Below are positions 1-12,769 of a DNA stretch of 64,000 nucleotides, one piece after another. Numbering within the stretch: the stretch's first letter is position 1; each line of letters begins with the position of its first letter. A model generated the notes under the pieces. That model was given only the letters and a program-made list of their open reading frames with translations, was not told the origin of the DNA and did no database searches. The DNA lies in assembly GCA_028023455.1 (NCBI GenBank), contig JAQFVV010000003.1:2832925-2896924 (forward strand), given 5' to 3'. Source of the stretch: Epiperipatus broadwayi. Its lineage: Eukaryota > Onychophora > Udeonychophora > Euonychophora > Peripatidae. A program made the position numbers and the translations under genes.

Positions 1-1620
1 TTAGATATGAATTAGAAAATTACACATATAAAATGTAACAAATATTTATTTATTTTTATAAAATAAAATGAACATTATATTAAAATTATTAATATATAAA
101 TAAATATATATGTCAATGCTCATATTAATTTGTACTTTTAAAAATTATGTTAGTGGTCCGCAATATCTAAAAGGTTGTCAACCAGTTCAATCACTTCTCA
201 TGCTCATGATATGGAGTTCAATTTCAGACATAACTTTGCAAAATGTTTCAGACAGCTGGATCTTGCCAAGCAAGCTTGTATTTTTTTAATTAGCCATCCA
301 ATAGTCAGATCGATCAGCTAGATAATCTGGTAGCTCACTTGATTTGATAACTAATCAAATGTATGACTGCAATATGAAGTAGATTCACCATTGTAAAAAA
401 AAGTCTTATTTTTAATGACTAAGCTCATAATTTTACTTTTTTATTTATAAAATCATATTTTAAAACTTACTATGGCCACTTGTAAAAATTAACAGTCAAA
501 TAATTTTAGCAGGCTCTGGATTTATATTTATATAAATAATTATGAACAGATTCTTCAAAATATGAGTTCTAGTGCACAGATTTAGACCCAAATATTACAT
601 TGTTTATTGCTACTTTTCTAAACCTAAACAAATTTTCAAATAAAAAATACAACTAATAGAAAAGTTTGAGTTTAAATAAAGAACATTTGTATATACTATA
701 AATTAGCAGAGGTATTTACACTTTCAGAAGTAAGACTTTTTATACGTCAGTAAATTATTTTTAAAAGTAAAGAAAAATGAATTAAATCTATAATTTTATA
801 ATCTGAGAAAAATAAAAATTCTCTTCTTTTTTTTTTAACTCACGAAAACTTTTCATTGTTTAAAACTCGCAACTAACTTTGAATATTCACAAAAATTGTG
901 GCAATAAACTTATGCCTTTAAATAAATATGGCTTTCATCTAAGCAGAAAATTTTTAAAATAAACTTATTACATATCAGGATCCATTTTGATAGGATATGC
1001 TAAATAGAAAATCTTTTGATATTTAAGTTTTAAATCAGACTTTTAATCTAAGCTTGTGATCAAAATTGCTTAGAGAATATCACAATTGTAAAGCATAGCT
1101 CTAATGCTGGAATTAAATCCATATTTTAAAATTCAATAGAATATTTTATGAACAATGAATGCTTTACAGTGAACAATTGAAGTCAAAGAAAAAATGTAAG
1201 CTTAAAAACCAAAAAAATGAAAAGATTATGGTAGTAGATTGTGACTAGTATGTAGATATTAAAGGTCTTTGTAGTAAGAATTTGACTATCATTTGTTGAA
1301 TGCTATCTTTACTCAAGCATACATGCAATTAGCTTACTATATAAATCAAAAAAAGTAAGACCAATTCATAATTTTAATTACAAAGGCTAACATTCGTTTT
1401 AAAAAAATGTTAGAGTTAATTCACTCAGAAATCTATTTTTATAGTATACTAAAGATAGACAAAAGTTAACATATTTATTAGTACTTTCTTCAAAAAGATC
1501 ATTAGACATCAAAAATGAAATAGTGTCTTTGGAACTGTATATTTGATGTAAAAGTAATTTTTCAATACATTTAATTGGAAATTTTACTTTAATGCTGTAG
1601 ATTATTATTATTATTATTAT
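1..1620. other. AT-rich intergenic DNA, nothing recognised
   Basis: No ORF of useful length, RNA gene or transposon end was recognised. The stretch is A/T-rich with short homopolymer runs and ends in a short (ATT)n run at about 1600-1620 that borders the foldback element to its right. Confidence 0.5.
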
Positions 1621-1623
1621 TAG

Positions 1624-2188
1624 AGGGGATTTGAATCCAGACTTTAAAGCTACCTTTAGTCATCAACTCCATCTCATACAACTAATACACACGACCACAT
1701 ACATGTAAAAAAAATAAATGATTTCCATTATACCTATTTCATGCTGAACCAGCTGGTCCAGATCATTATCACTCACACACACATATAATCTGTGCTCAGT
1801 TTATTAAAATATAAAATTTTCAAAATTTAATGGACAGGCTTCAATCTTCTCCCCTCTTTCATTATTCAGCCATCCATATTATTAAAAATCTGATGATAGC
1901 ATGTTCAAAGCCTTTATTTGTCAATTTTTGTTGTGTCTTATCCATGGCTCTGAACATGCTATCATTAGATTTTCAATAATATGGATGACTGAAGAGTGGT
2001 GAATATTGAAGCCTGTCCATTAAAGTTTGAAGATAATATAAACCAATTGATGAGTGCTGGTTCAGTATAAAATACATATATTGGAGATCATTTATCTTTT
2101 TCACATGTATGTGGTCATGTGTATTGGTTGTATAAGATGTAATAGATGAATAAAGGGAGCTTGAAAGTTTGGGTTTAAATCCCATCTA
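1624..2188. mobile_element. Foldback element, family A, copy 1
   Basis: The left arm (about 1624-1912) reads as the imperfect reverse complement of the right arm (about 1945-2188). Both arms contain the sequence around CATGTGTATTGGTTGTA, the AGATAAAT segment and the phrase GGACAGGCTTCAAT. The centre is a short spacer near 1915-1940. About 40 nt follow the right arm before an ATT run that resembles the ATT run left of the element, which would fit a target duplication, but microsatellite sequence makes this ambiguous. ORF-like translations here are an artefact of the palindrome. Related sequence occurs at 9840-10095 and 29826-30066. Confidence 0.75.
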
Positions 2189-2372
2189 ATTACATCTAGC
2201 TTAAAACATAAATACTAGACATATTTAATTATTATTATCCTTATCATCATCATAATTATCATCAGCAGCATTATTATTTTATTTTATTTTATTGTATACT
2301 CAGATATATTTTCAGATTGCTTAAAATCAGAAGATGTACATCTATTTTTTAAAATGGAGAAAAATAATGTTT

Positions 2373-3320
2373 GGAAAACTACAGGCCAATTTCTACTTTA
2401 TCACCATCCCAAATGTGGGAAATATGTATAGAGAATAGAATTTGTTTTTGTTTTTTTTTCATTATTATAATTTATTTTCAAATAAGCAATTTGGGTTTTA
2501 TCAAGAAAATCTACAGAATTGGCTTTATCTAAACATGTTCCAATTTTCACTGAATCTTTAAAAAAGGGTACAAAACTATAGGTTTTTATCTGGATTTATG
2601 GAAAGCATTTGACTGTGTTTCTCATGATTTATCATTAATTTAATTAAATTATTTGGGTATAAGGGATACTATGCTTGAATGGTTTAAATCTTATTTAAAC
2701 AATAAAATCCAATTTGTTAAAATTAACAGTATTTTGAATAATTTTGAAGTAATCAGATATGGAGTTCCTCAGAGTTGTCCTGGACCTTTGTTGTTTACTA
2801 TTTTTATTAATGATTTACTTAATCATTTTCTTCAATTCAACATTTTTTGTTTTGTGGATAATGCTACCTTGATTATTTCAGGAATTTCATATAGTCTATG
2901 GAAGGATTTGTTACAAATTGTACAATGGATGAATAAAAATAGATTACTTTTAAATATTAGTAAAGATAAACATATAATATACTCTCTGAAAAATATTCCA
3001 GTAAAAGACATTTTAAATGAAATACCTTATCTGGATCAACCCACATATCTTTGGTTTAATTTTGGATGAACATCTATGTAGAATAAATGTATTCTTTCCT
3101 TTCAAGAAAAATTAAGAAAATTAAATGTTCTTTTTTATAAAATAAGAAATTTTTTGCATAAATCTTCATTAAATGAATGTGACTAGATATATTTAAACAG
3201 ATTATGTTATGGAATAACATTATGGGTTGAACTGCAGTAAATTATTTGAAATCTTTGAAAACCCTTCAAAATTTTACATTAAAAATTATTTTGTTTAAAC
3301 TTTTAAATTTGAATTATATA
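2373..3320 (+). pseudogene. Non-LTR retrotransposon reverse transcriptase fossil
   Basis: A decayed reverse transcriptase reads through several frames. An upstream YRPIS motif at about 2380 corresponds to an early RT block. At 2595-2630 a block reading LDL.KAFDCVSHDL is followed by an in-frame stop. The longest open piece (2653-3069, 138 aa) has the G-V-P-Q...P-G-P-L-L-F block at residues 37-48 and the catalytic-motif position at residues 67-70, where the expected F/YADD has become FVDN, so one catalytic aspartate is lost. Downstream sequence continues as RT thumb-like fragments to about 3300. Such enzymes copy LINE RNA into nicked target DNA; this copy is dead. The clade (Jockey/CR1-like) is uncertain. 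Confidence 0.85.
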
Positions 3321-3329
3321 AATGTGTTG

Positions 3330-4390
3330 GAGTTTTAACCATCAATCAATTACTTCTATTAAATATTAATGTTATTATTTTAAAAACAAAGAAAACAATA
3401 AAAATGATTCTTCAACAATAATGTTAACCTGATCAGGTGATTTTGATTTAGTATTTGAGCCAAAATATTTTAAAACCCATTGTAGGTATCAAAAATGTTA
3501 TCTCAACCCAAAATTTTACAATATATTTATGACGAACTTTAAGATTAATGTTAATAACTTAACAAGAAAAAAATGTAGAAAATTAATTATGAATTGAATC
3601 ATAATTAATGATAATAAAAAACTTTTTATTTGTAATTAATTATTTTATATTATATTAATATTTTTTGTTTTAAATTTTCACATGTATTTATTTGTTAAGT
3701 TCCATGCATAATTTTTTTATCACAAGGAAATTATTTCATTTTAATAAATAAATTACTTATTATTATTATTTATGTATTATCCTTTTTATTTCATTTAAGA
3801 ACTAAGTAAGACTATTGGAAATTTATAAAGATAAAATATTAAAATTAAATTATTTTAATTTATGGATATTGCATATATATTGTACACCTTAGCTAAAAGC
3901 TAAATAACTTTAATAGGTTATATTTAAAGATAATGAAATTATATAAATATAAAAATTTATTATAAATACTGCATACCATGTATATAATTTCGCAAATATT
4001 AATTTGTACAAGAAATAGTGGACTTAAATAGTGGAGAGAACAACAGTTTCATGCTCCCAAATCAAGATGCTTCAGATTGGCCTACATAAGTGGAAAGTTA
4101 GGTTAAAGATAAGATGGCTGCTCTTATCTTTATAAAAGTCACTATTTTGTGTCATGATTTGAGAGGTTCCTTTATTGGCAAAATAAAGATATTGTTTGAC
4201 TATTATAAATTTCAAGGTGCATTTGATACACATTATAATCTATCTTAAAAGTATTTACATATACTTCCTGTGTGCTTAATAAAAAATTATAACTGTATAA
4301 TCATGTTATGTATTTTATAATGTTAGAATATTTTTTCTTTTATTGTTATTATTGATATATACTGTATTGTACTGAATAATAATAAAAGAT
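3330..4390. other. AT-rich DNA, nothing recognised
   Basis: This stretch lies between the LINE fossil and the ATT microsatellite. I saw no coding similarity or repeat structure beyond A/T-rich low-complexity sequence. The first part may be further decayed LINE tail. Confidence 0.4.
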
Positions 4391-4396
4391 TAATTA

Positions 4397-4597
<201 letters not shown>

Positions 4598-4816
4598 AAT
4601 AAAAATTATAATATGATTCTTGTTAAAAAGTAAATTTAATTTACTCCAGTGGTGTCATATATGGCATCTTTGTTTTCCTTCTCTCATATTTATAATTTAT
4701 ATTATTTATATATATATATATATTTTATAATCTTATATGTACTATTTAATTAATTTATGTGCAATTTATAATTGGCCTCTAGTGCTGTGGAATTGTACAT
4801 TAAATAAACAAATTGA

Positions 4817-4817
<1 letters not shown>

Positions 4818-4857
<40 letters not shown>

Positions 4858-4993
4858 CATTATCATCATCATCATTATTGTTGTTGTTATGTTGTTATTG
4901 TTGTTATTATTATTATTACTGCTACTACTACTGCTACTACTACTACTGCTGCTACTACTACTGCTGCTACTGCTGCTGCTACTAATAATAATG
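4818..4993. repeat. Interrupted ATT/GTT/ACT/GCT trinucleotide repeat
   Basis: The tract starts as pure ATT and grades into GTT, ACT and GCT units while keeping the three-base period. Open frames here (poly-Leu, poly-Tyr/Cys, poly-Thr) come from the period of the repeat and are not genes. Confidence 0.9.
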
Positions 4994-5019
4994 TTTTAGC
5001 ATAATCTATTGAATCCAAG

Positions 5020-5760
5020 TAAACTTGACATTATTTACATTGACTTATCTTAAGCTTTCAATAGAATAGATAATAAAATTCTACTAATGAAAGCATGCAA
5101 AAGTATTTTATTAATAGGTCTATTAATCAGTTTTTTAAAATTTCTAAATTCTTTTCTAATTAACAGAAAGAATTATCCACATGTTAATGGAGAATTTTCT
5201 TTTATGATTATTTATAAATACAGAAATCTCCAAGGAAGTATTTTAATTCCTGTTCTATTTTCAAAGTATATCTCTGACTTGATATCTATTATAGATGAAA
5301 AAACATTTTTATGTTAGGTAGATAATATTAGGATATTTTTAGAAATTCAATATATAAATGATCATAAAATATTAGAAAATTGTTTTAATGCTTAATAGAA
5401 TTGGTGTGGTGCTAACAACATACAAGTAAACATTTAAAAAATGTAATTCAATATCCTATTGAAAGAAAATTATGATTAGTAATAGTCAATAATGTATTAA
5501 TGGTAACAAAAATTACTAAAAGTTTTAAGAAAAAAGATCTAAAACTTATTTTCAACTAGTAAATTTACATTTAATGATTATATTCAAACAGTAGTTTAAA
5601 ATCTTTGAAATTTAGAAGTATGATTTTAAAATCAAATATTCAATTTAAATCAAAACATATTAGTTAAACTTTATTTATACCTGTTCTGCATTAAGGATCT
5701 ATTACTTTGAAATTATACAATCAATCAAATATAGAAAAATTATAAAAATTCAGGACAAAT
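5020..5760 (+). pseudogene. Second LINE reverse transcriptase fossil
   Basis: Conceptual translation shows the RT block order with stops between blocks: an I-D-L-S-x-A-F block at 5037-5060, a region ending in NRKNYPHVNGE around 5165-5195, a block corresponding to the usual QGS-x-L-x-P-V-L-F at 5235-5265, and the catalytic region near 5315 as C-stop-V-D-N (normally YADD/YVDD). A W-C-x-x-N block follows at about 5400 and a PVL..GSI block near 5690. The element is broken by stops and the catalytic motif is mutated. It differs from the 2.4-kb fossil, so it is a separate insertion. Sequence to about 6750 may be more decayed tail. Confidence 0.8.
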
Positions 5761-5769
5761 ATTTTAAAT

Positions 5770-7515
5770 ATATTTAAAAAGATAAATTTTGTAATTTTTA
5801 AATAAATGTTAAAACATTTAAACCAGAAAAGGCTACATTAACTTAAAATATTTTTATTCAAACTAAACGCTTTCGATATTTTAGGTAACACAATCATAGG
5901 TTTATGAATTAATCTTGACAAGTATAACAGATGAATGCTAACAGATATATCATTTTTATTTTAATCAGTAATGGCAAATTGTCATTAAAATATGTAATCA
6001 CAAAAATCTCATTTAGTATTCCAACTTTTAATTCTAGATATTATGAAATATTTTATTTACTTATCCTGAATCATTCTATTAATTCATCTTAGCATAGACT
6101 GTAACTAGAATATAATTTGCAGGATTGATATATTTTTTAAAACTATAAACCTTTAAAAGACTTAAAAAACAATATTACACTGAAATTATTAATGCAAATA
6201 TTGTTGGATCAATATAAACTAATTCTGTAAATTTTAGTGGCTTTTTAGTTGAATTGTTTATGCTATGATAAAATTAATTTCACAAACAGTGAAATTGGAT
6301 ATAAGATTTTTTTTTTTAGAAAAATTACCCAATATACATATTAAAAAAGGCAGACACTGAACACTTTTTAATAAATTGGAAAAATAACTCAAGCAATAGG
6401 ATGCTTTTACAGGATCATTAGAGGACTGCAAACGAAATTAAATAAAATTTATTTACAATTTTTATTTGAAAATTATGTTATTTTATTTACAAAAACATGG
6501 GTAACAGCAAGCATAAAAAATATACAGATAGTAGATGTGTTATTTATAATCAAGAAATTAATGCATATCTAGAAGAAAAGGATAAATAAAGCTAGCAGTA
6601 AATAAATATTTATTAACAACTAACTGTATTAGAGAAAATAATTAGCAAAATGAATCAACTTGGGTTAAAATTTAACTTAATAACAATTTCTTTTAGCTTT
6701 TAGATGTATTGAATCAGAAAATTCTTTAGTAAATGACATTTATGAATATTATATATCTATAATAATTCATTATAAACTTAATTTTATAACATGATAATTG
6801 CTGTGGATTTAATTTCCTCTAATCTATATTCAGAAAATAATACTAAAACATACATATTCTCAATTTTTGGTCCAGCACCATCATTATGTGATATCCAGAA
6901 CACAGAATTCAGTGGGAGGTGCAGTCTGATTTTTACAAAATATTGATTTTTGTGAAATATAATCAATTTTGTATTTTATTTTTTCTACAAAATATTTGTT
7001 CTTAGAAACTGATGTTAGCATGTTTTTTTAGAGTGAGGATCAAATATTTAGACCTTTTTAGGATTCATAATAGTCTGATGTAGGCTCTGCTTAAATTACA
7101 TCAATGTATTATAAATAAAAATTATATAAATGAGATATTAAATCTGATCTTAAACAATAATACATATAAAATAATATAGAAAGTATCATCAAAATATCCC
7201 ATAGATAATTATCATTTACCATTAGATATAATAATAATTCAAACATACAAAAAAAATTATTAAATACAAACTGCAAAAAAAACATTAGAAAAAGCAGTAA
7301 CTATGTTAAAGTAGATTAAAGTTTTAAAAATAATAAAAATTTTCTGCTGACTTTCACAATATTCTAAAAAAAAAAAAACAATATCAGAAAAGAAAATTTA
7401 TTAAAATAAAAAAATAATATAATAATGTAATGAAACTAAGAAAAATCATCATAAAGAAGCAAAAAAAGAAGATAAAAGTTAATTTTAAAAATTTAAAAAT
7501 AAATTTTGAATTTCA
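5770..7515. other. AT-rich DNA, possibly decayed LINE tail
   Basis: Nothing is firmly recognised. Short coding-like pieces occur at 5820-5880 and 6340-6560 but do not align with a family I know. Downstream of 6780 it is plain A/T-rich sequence. Confidence 0.35.
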
Positions 7516-7524
7516 ATCTAAAGA

Positions 7525-9066
7525 GGGTATCGATCTAGTAGCCAATGTCAGCCACTTGATGGCATTGTTGCTATGCAAAAACACAGAAATATAATGTTAC
7601 TGTGCCCATCCCCTTATTTGTGCAATAATAATAATCATATGGATTAATGTAATTCATTTGTTTCTTTAATAAATTACTGTAATTTATAACAATTTTACAT
7701 TAACATACGTTATTGCAAATATTATATTATAGTATAATTCCCCATATATGCTATCTACCCCTGTCCCCCAAACTTTACAAAGTCTACTATCATTGCTTGA
7801 GAGATAATTAATTACATTGTGTGGAAGAAATGATAATGTTTTAATTACTGAACTGTATTTTACTTTTTTTTGTAATTTTTGAAAATGAAAATTATTTATT
7901 TATTACAATAGCTATCTTTGAAAAAAGATATGTATGAATATCAATGACACACATATTAATAATAATTAATAATTTCCAACTTGATTGGTTATTTGTATTT
8001 TTTTGTTTTAAGATTAATAAATGTATTCTTTTGACAATTTCTTTGGGTCTCTGAATAGAACTACAAGAAATTTTGCAGTCAGACATTTTATCCTATGGGA
8101 TAATGTAATTCATTGATTTCCTCAATCAATGACTGTAATTTATTCAATAACAATTTTACAATACAAAATTTAAACCTTTAATTACAAGTGGCTATAAATT
8201 TCATCTTAGTTCTTTTCACACCTGCAATAATTAAAACTTATAAATTGACATATGTATACCAGCACTTTGCTCCCCCCTTCCTGCAAACTTTAAAAAGTCT
8301 ACTATCATTGCTTGAGAGATAACTAACTACATCGTGATGGAAGAAATGATAATGCTTTAATTACTGAACTGTATTTTACTTTTTTTGGTCATTTTTGAAA
8401 AAGGAAAATTAATATTTATTTATTGTTTACAATAGCTATATTTGAAAAAATATGTGACTAAGGTATGTCTATTAATGACACACTTATTAATAAAGATTAA
8501 TAATTTCCCATCCGATTGGTTATTGTTTGTTTGTTTTTTAAAGATTAATAAAAAATGTATTCATTTTTACAATTGCTTATAGTTTCTATATAACTATGAG
8601 AAATTTTACAGTTCAACATTTTAATTCTCGTAGGTGTTCTCATGAACCGTGACTTTTTATGCAAAACAGTTAAATTCTGGTTTCCCATAACCTTTTCTAA
8701 TTATTGGCATCCTACATGTTGTGTTTGGAAGCAGGGTAATGGGCTTATAATTATTAGTTTTTAAGAATACATTAGTTAAGTTGTACCATAATTACTTTTG
8801 AATGCAGATTGCAAGAATTCTGCAAACTTTAAATCCACCCACCCTGAAATGGTACAGTAGTGAAATGTTAACATTGGTAAAAGATAGGATTGTGTGCCCT
8901 CACACAAACTGTGCATGACAAATCAAGTCGTTAGTTACAGCAGAAAAAAAAAGTTGTGTCTATTTGGTTGAGTTTTATGCAGCGGCCACATAAACAGCAT
9001 ATTTACATGTTTTTGCATATAAATAACACCATCAAGCAGCTGACACTGGCTAATAGAACAGTACCC
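7525..9066. mobile_element. 1.54-kb terminal-inverted-repeat element with 6-bp duplication
   Basis: The left end starts GGGTATCGATCTAGTAGCC and the right end is its imperfect reverse complement, ending GGCTAATAGAACAGTACCC. The inverted repeats can be followed for about 60 bp, through a shared GTCAGC..CTTGATGG block and a TATGCAAAAACA block. The hexamer TAAAGA flanks both sides (7519-7524 and 9067-9072), a likely target duplication. There is no transposase ORF, so it is non-autonomous. A six-base duplication excludes Tc1/mariner, hAT and piggyBac; IS3EU or Dada-type superfamilies are possible but I cannot confirm either. Confidence 0.75.
7640..8635 (+). repeat. Two direct ~0.5-kb repeats inside the TIR element
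   Basis: Units 7640-8095 and 8096-8635 align along their length. Each starts with a GGATTAATGTAATTCATT-like sequence, contains AGTCTACTATCATTGCTTGA, and ends in a stretch around AGAAATTTTGCAGTC. Divergence and small indels show that the duplication is old. The open frame at 7892-8086 is not conserved in the second unit and is not a gene. Confidence 0.85.
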
Positions 9067-9839
9067 TAAAGAATTTTGATATTTCGATAAATATATTAAG
9101 AAAACAGAAAAAATAGAGTTTCACAACTTATCATAATGACTAACTTTAAATGAACTCTCTCAAGATTTTTGAAAATATTTTAATAGTTAACAAAAACAAA
9201 TGATGAAACAATTAACGAATACATATATTTTGTTTAAATATCTTTTAACCAATCAAAAAACATTCTTTTAATAAAAAAACATGAATCAACAAGATAAAAA
9301 TAAATAAAAAGGACTTTAATATATATAAAACTCCAACACTTATTCTAGAAGGATGTTATGATTTGATAGCACTCTTAATTTAAAAACTATTAGAAACATC
9401 CCCAGATAAAAAGATTTTTCCTAAAAGTTGTACTTACAAAAAAAAAGTACAAAAAAATGATCAAAAGAGTTATACAATAATATCTATTTTATTATTCTAT
9501 GATTTTATATATATTATTTGTATCATTCAATCTCAACATGGTTTTGTATCAAAAAGACCAGTCATTACCAAATTCATCAATTTAAATCTAAATGTAAACA
9601 CAATTAAATGGAATGTCTCTTACTTAAAATATCATAAAATGTATATTTACATAATTAACATAATTAAATATTGGAAATGATAGAGTTAGGTCTATGACCT
9701 GTGGTTCTTTAGAGTTTGAAGCTGTCATGAATAATGAATCCAGAGAATTAATAAGCATCAGCCGAAGTATTCCCAAGGAAATAATTTGACTTTTTTGATA
9801 CTTGATATTTTTACAGTGGACGTAAGCACAAACAAACTC

Positions 9840-10095
9840 AAATTTTCAACTGGATGGATGGTTAAAGAGTTGGAGTGGATTGAACATTAAAGTATGAAGA
9901 TTGGCTGTCTTAATATATATCTGAGCACGTATAGAGATGATAATCTGGACCAATTGATGATTGATGGTTTAGCATGAAATACATATATTGGTGATTATTT
10001 ATCTTTTCGATATATATATATATGTTCAAGTATATCAGTGTTATGAGATAGAGTGGAGAGTGGTGGATTATGTGAAAGTCTGTGCTCATATATCC
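9840..10095. mobile_element. Foldback family A, single-arm copy
   Basis: This matches one arm plus centre of the element at 1624-2188. Shared features are a GATAATCTGGACCAATTGATGA-like block, an AGCATGAAATACATATATTGG block and a TTATCTTTT segment. A (TA)n run has expanded where the other copy has CACATGTATGTGG. Only one arm is preserved. Confidence 0.7.
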
Positions 10096-10099
10096 TATA

Positions 10100-12665
10100 T
10101 ATTACATATAAAGTGATAATAAAATATTGGAGTAACTAAAAAAACAGTCAATTTTATGTAATCAAAATTTCTAAAATATTTTTGGAATCCTGAATATTAA
10201 AAGTGAGAAGAAAATAAATATTTAAAAATGTTATATTTTATACTAGAAATTCTGTTTTTTTTTTTTTATATAATGCAAATAATTTCATAGACAATCAAAC
10301 AAATTAAAAGCAAAATTTGTCACAAAGACCTTGGAATGATGTCAACAACTTTTTTAAAATCCACTATAAAAAAAAATAGAGGGGGTGGGGAATTATAAAA
10401 CTATAGTTTGAATGTTAGAAAAATAATAAATTCCTTCATAAATAGAAAAATTTTGCTTAAAAGATTTGATGCACTTCGGAGCAGAAATATGAAAAATACA
10501 CACTTTTATAAACAATTAAAAATAATTTTGTTCTGAAATATTCCATTGAGAACTTAAATTTAACAATTGTATAATTAAAATTAAACATAAAGAATAAAAT
10601 ATTAAGTCAGAACTACGTGAAAAAATTAAAACACTCACTAGAAGAAATTTAGACTATTCTATTTTACAAATGATTTTATTGATGTCATATAAATAATCTA
10701 AAAATAGACATTTTCTCAGTTAATAAGACAATATAATAAAAATAAAAATGTAATGGTTTGTATATTTTAAGCTGTACTGAAATCATAAGTGAATTAAATA
10801 ATAATTATTCTTATTAATTAATTTAATTTCTTTAAGTATTCTCGATGAAAATTATTTCTCATGTTAGTGTATTGACACAGAAATTGAGTAGATTATGGAT
10901 TACAGGTGACCAATATGGTTTTGAGATGTCAATTTTTAAATATAAAAAAAATAATTTTAATAAATTTATTCCATAAAAAATATTAATAAGATTTAGATTG
11001 TGCAATGTTAATATTTAAGGTATATTAAAGAGGAAGAGGAGAATAAGAGCTTTTTAAATAAATTTTTACACTTCATTAAGTTTCGCGATGATTTGATTAA
11101 AGAGTAGAAATCATTTTCTATACTATGCTAAGATTTGAAAAGAAGAGTCTATGAAAAAACTGATTAGAATATTTATTTCACTTTTTTACCTTTGTTAAAA
11201 ACGACTTATTTAAACAAGCAAATGCTACATCATTTCATTTATTTTGTATAAAATTTTCAGAAATGAAACATAGATCGGTTGAATGCACTTATTTTTTTTT
11301 TATAATTATTTTGAATCCAGAACTCAGTCTGATATACAGTAACGCCCCCCCCCCTTTCCTTATACTGTACTGTAGTAATTTATTTTTATATCGTCATAGA
11401 TATTGAAATCCATGGATAATGATGAACTATACAATAATTGGCATATTTGACATATGCACATATTTATTTATATATAAATGTGTGTAAATATATGTAGACT
11501 AGTTGAAAATGGATCCCTGAAAATGTGTATAACACACACACATAAGTATGTATACATAATTTTTTGCATTAACAACAAAAAAATAAAATAAAATGCAGAA
11601 AAGATATTTTTAATTAAATTCTAATTTTTTCTATTTTATTTACTGTTTTTTAATATGGATATGGACTTTTTAGATATGGAGAATAACTGTATTTCATTGT
11701 AGTGGTATTTTTAAATAGACTGAAGAAGTTTACTTAAAATGAAGACTCACATTTTAAAAATAACATGCATTATAAGAAATTCACTTTATTTTATTCTACA
11801 ATATAGGGTAACTATTTATCACAGAAACTATATTTATGTCTTCTTTTACGACTATTAACATATGTATCTGAATGTCATACAATCCTTTAAAATACACGTT
11901 TTAAGACTCCAAAGAGTCTTTAGAAAAATGATCATAATTAATTGGAGACTTTCCAATAACACTTCATGAAAAGTATGTTCAAGATATTACAAGATTCATA
12001 TATTAATATCATATATTTTTTAATATTTTATATTTTGTCTACTATTTTTTTTAAATCATACTTGACTAAAATTGTGAATAGAGAAATTAATAAAATGTGG
12101 GAAATGATTTATGATTTTTTAGTTCATTAAATAAAATAATCGCTTAAAGAAAAAGAGCTTTACAAAATTATTATGATTATGATAAAATTATCATCATAAT
12201 TAAAATAGTAGTATTAATAAAGTAGTTGTTTAATATTACAAAAAATTAATGAATATTTTTATTAATCATAATACATTGATAAAGGGAAAACAAATAATTT
12301 TACCCTAAAAAAAAATCTCACAATCTAAATAATATAAATGGGGGCGGGGCTCACTGTAAAATGCAACACAGAACTGAAAGAAACCATTGCAATATGCAGA
12401 AGATTGCACAATATAGAGTTTACCCATTACAAATTTTAATGAACAGGATTCATAAAATGATATAATTCCAGAATACCTTCAAGAGTACTTGATAATATAT
12501 AAAATGAAATCTCATGTTCCCAAAAAACCTCTCCACCGATTACCCTCTGTACATTATTGAGGCTGATTACACCATTTATTCTTGACATTATTAATTGGTT
12601 GTTTTAGTTCTTTTTTTTTTTTTCCTGTTACGATTTTTAAAAATACCTAATCTAAAATAAAAAAT
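10100..12665. other. AT-rich DNA, nothing recognised
   Basis: There are no ORFs, transposon ends or repeats with a clear structure. A short C run sits at 11345-11353. Confidence 0.45.
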
Positions 12666-12668
12666 ATG

Positions 12669-12765
12669 TCTTGCATTGGTGGTCGAGAGGTCAGCGCGAC
12701 AGCCTTGCACTTGCAGACAGTTGCCCGGGTTGTGGGTTCGCGTCCCGGCCGATGCTATGACACTT
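12669..12765 (+). mobile_element. tRNA-derived SINE, copy 1
   Basis: The sequence carries an internal RNA polymerase III promoter. Box A is TGGTCGAGAGG at 12680-12690, an exact match to the TRGYNNARNNG consensus. Box B is GGTTCGCGTCC at 12735-12745, one mismatch to GGTTCGANTCC, 44 nt after box A. The body ends GCTATGACACTTAAAAA, followed by an A/T-rich tail. Three relatives with the same start (TCAAGCATTGG) and end (CTATGACACATG-like) lie at 50.6, 51.0 and 57.9 kb. The GC-rich body stands out from its surroundings. Confidence 0.85.
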
Positions 12766-12769
12766 AAAA

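Noticed and set aside
1973-2185. 70-codon ORF as a gene
   Set aside because: It is one arm of the family A foldback; the other arm does not preserve the frame.
4737-5004. Overlapping poly-Leu/Tyr/Cys and poly-Tyr/Thr ORFs
   Set aside because: They are translations of trinucleotide repeats in different frames.
12669-12765. Functional tRNA gene
   Set aside because: Box A and B are good, but there is no pairing acceptor stem or anticodon arm, and the sequence recurs as a dispersed SINE with target duplications.
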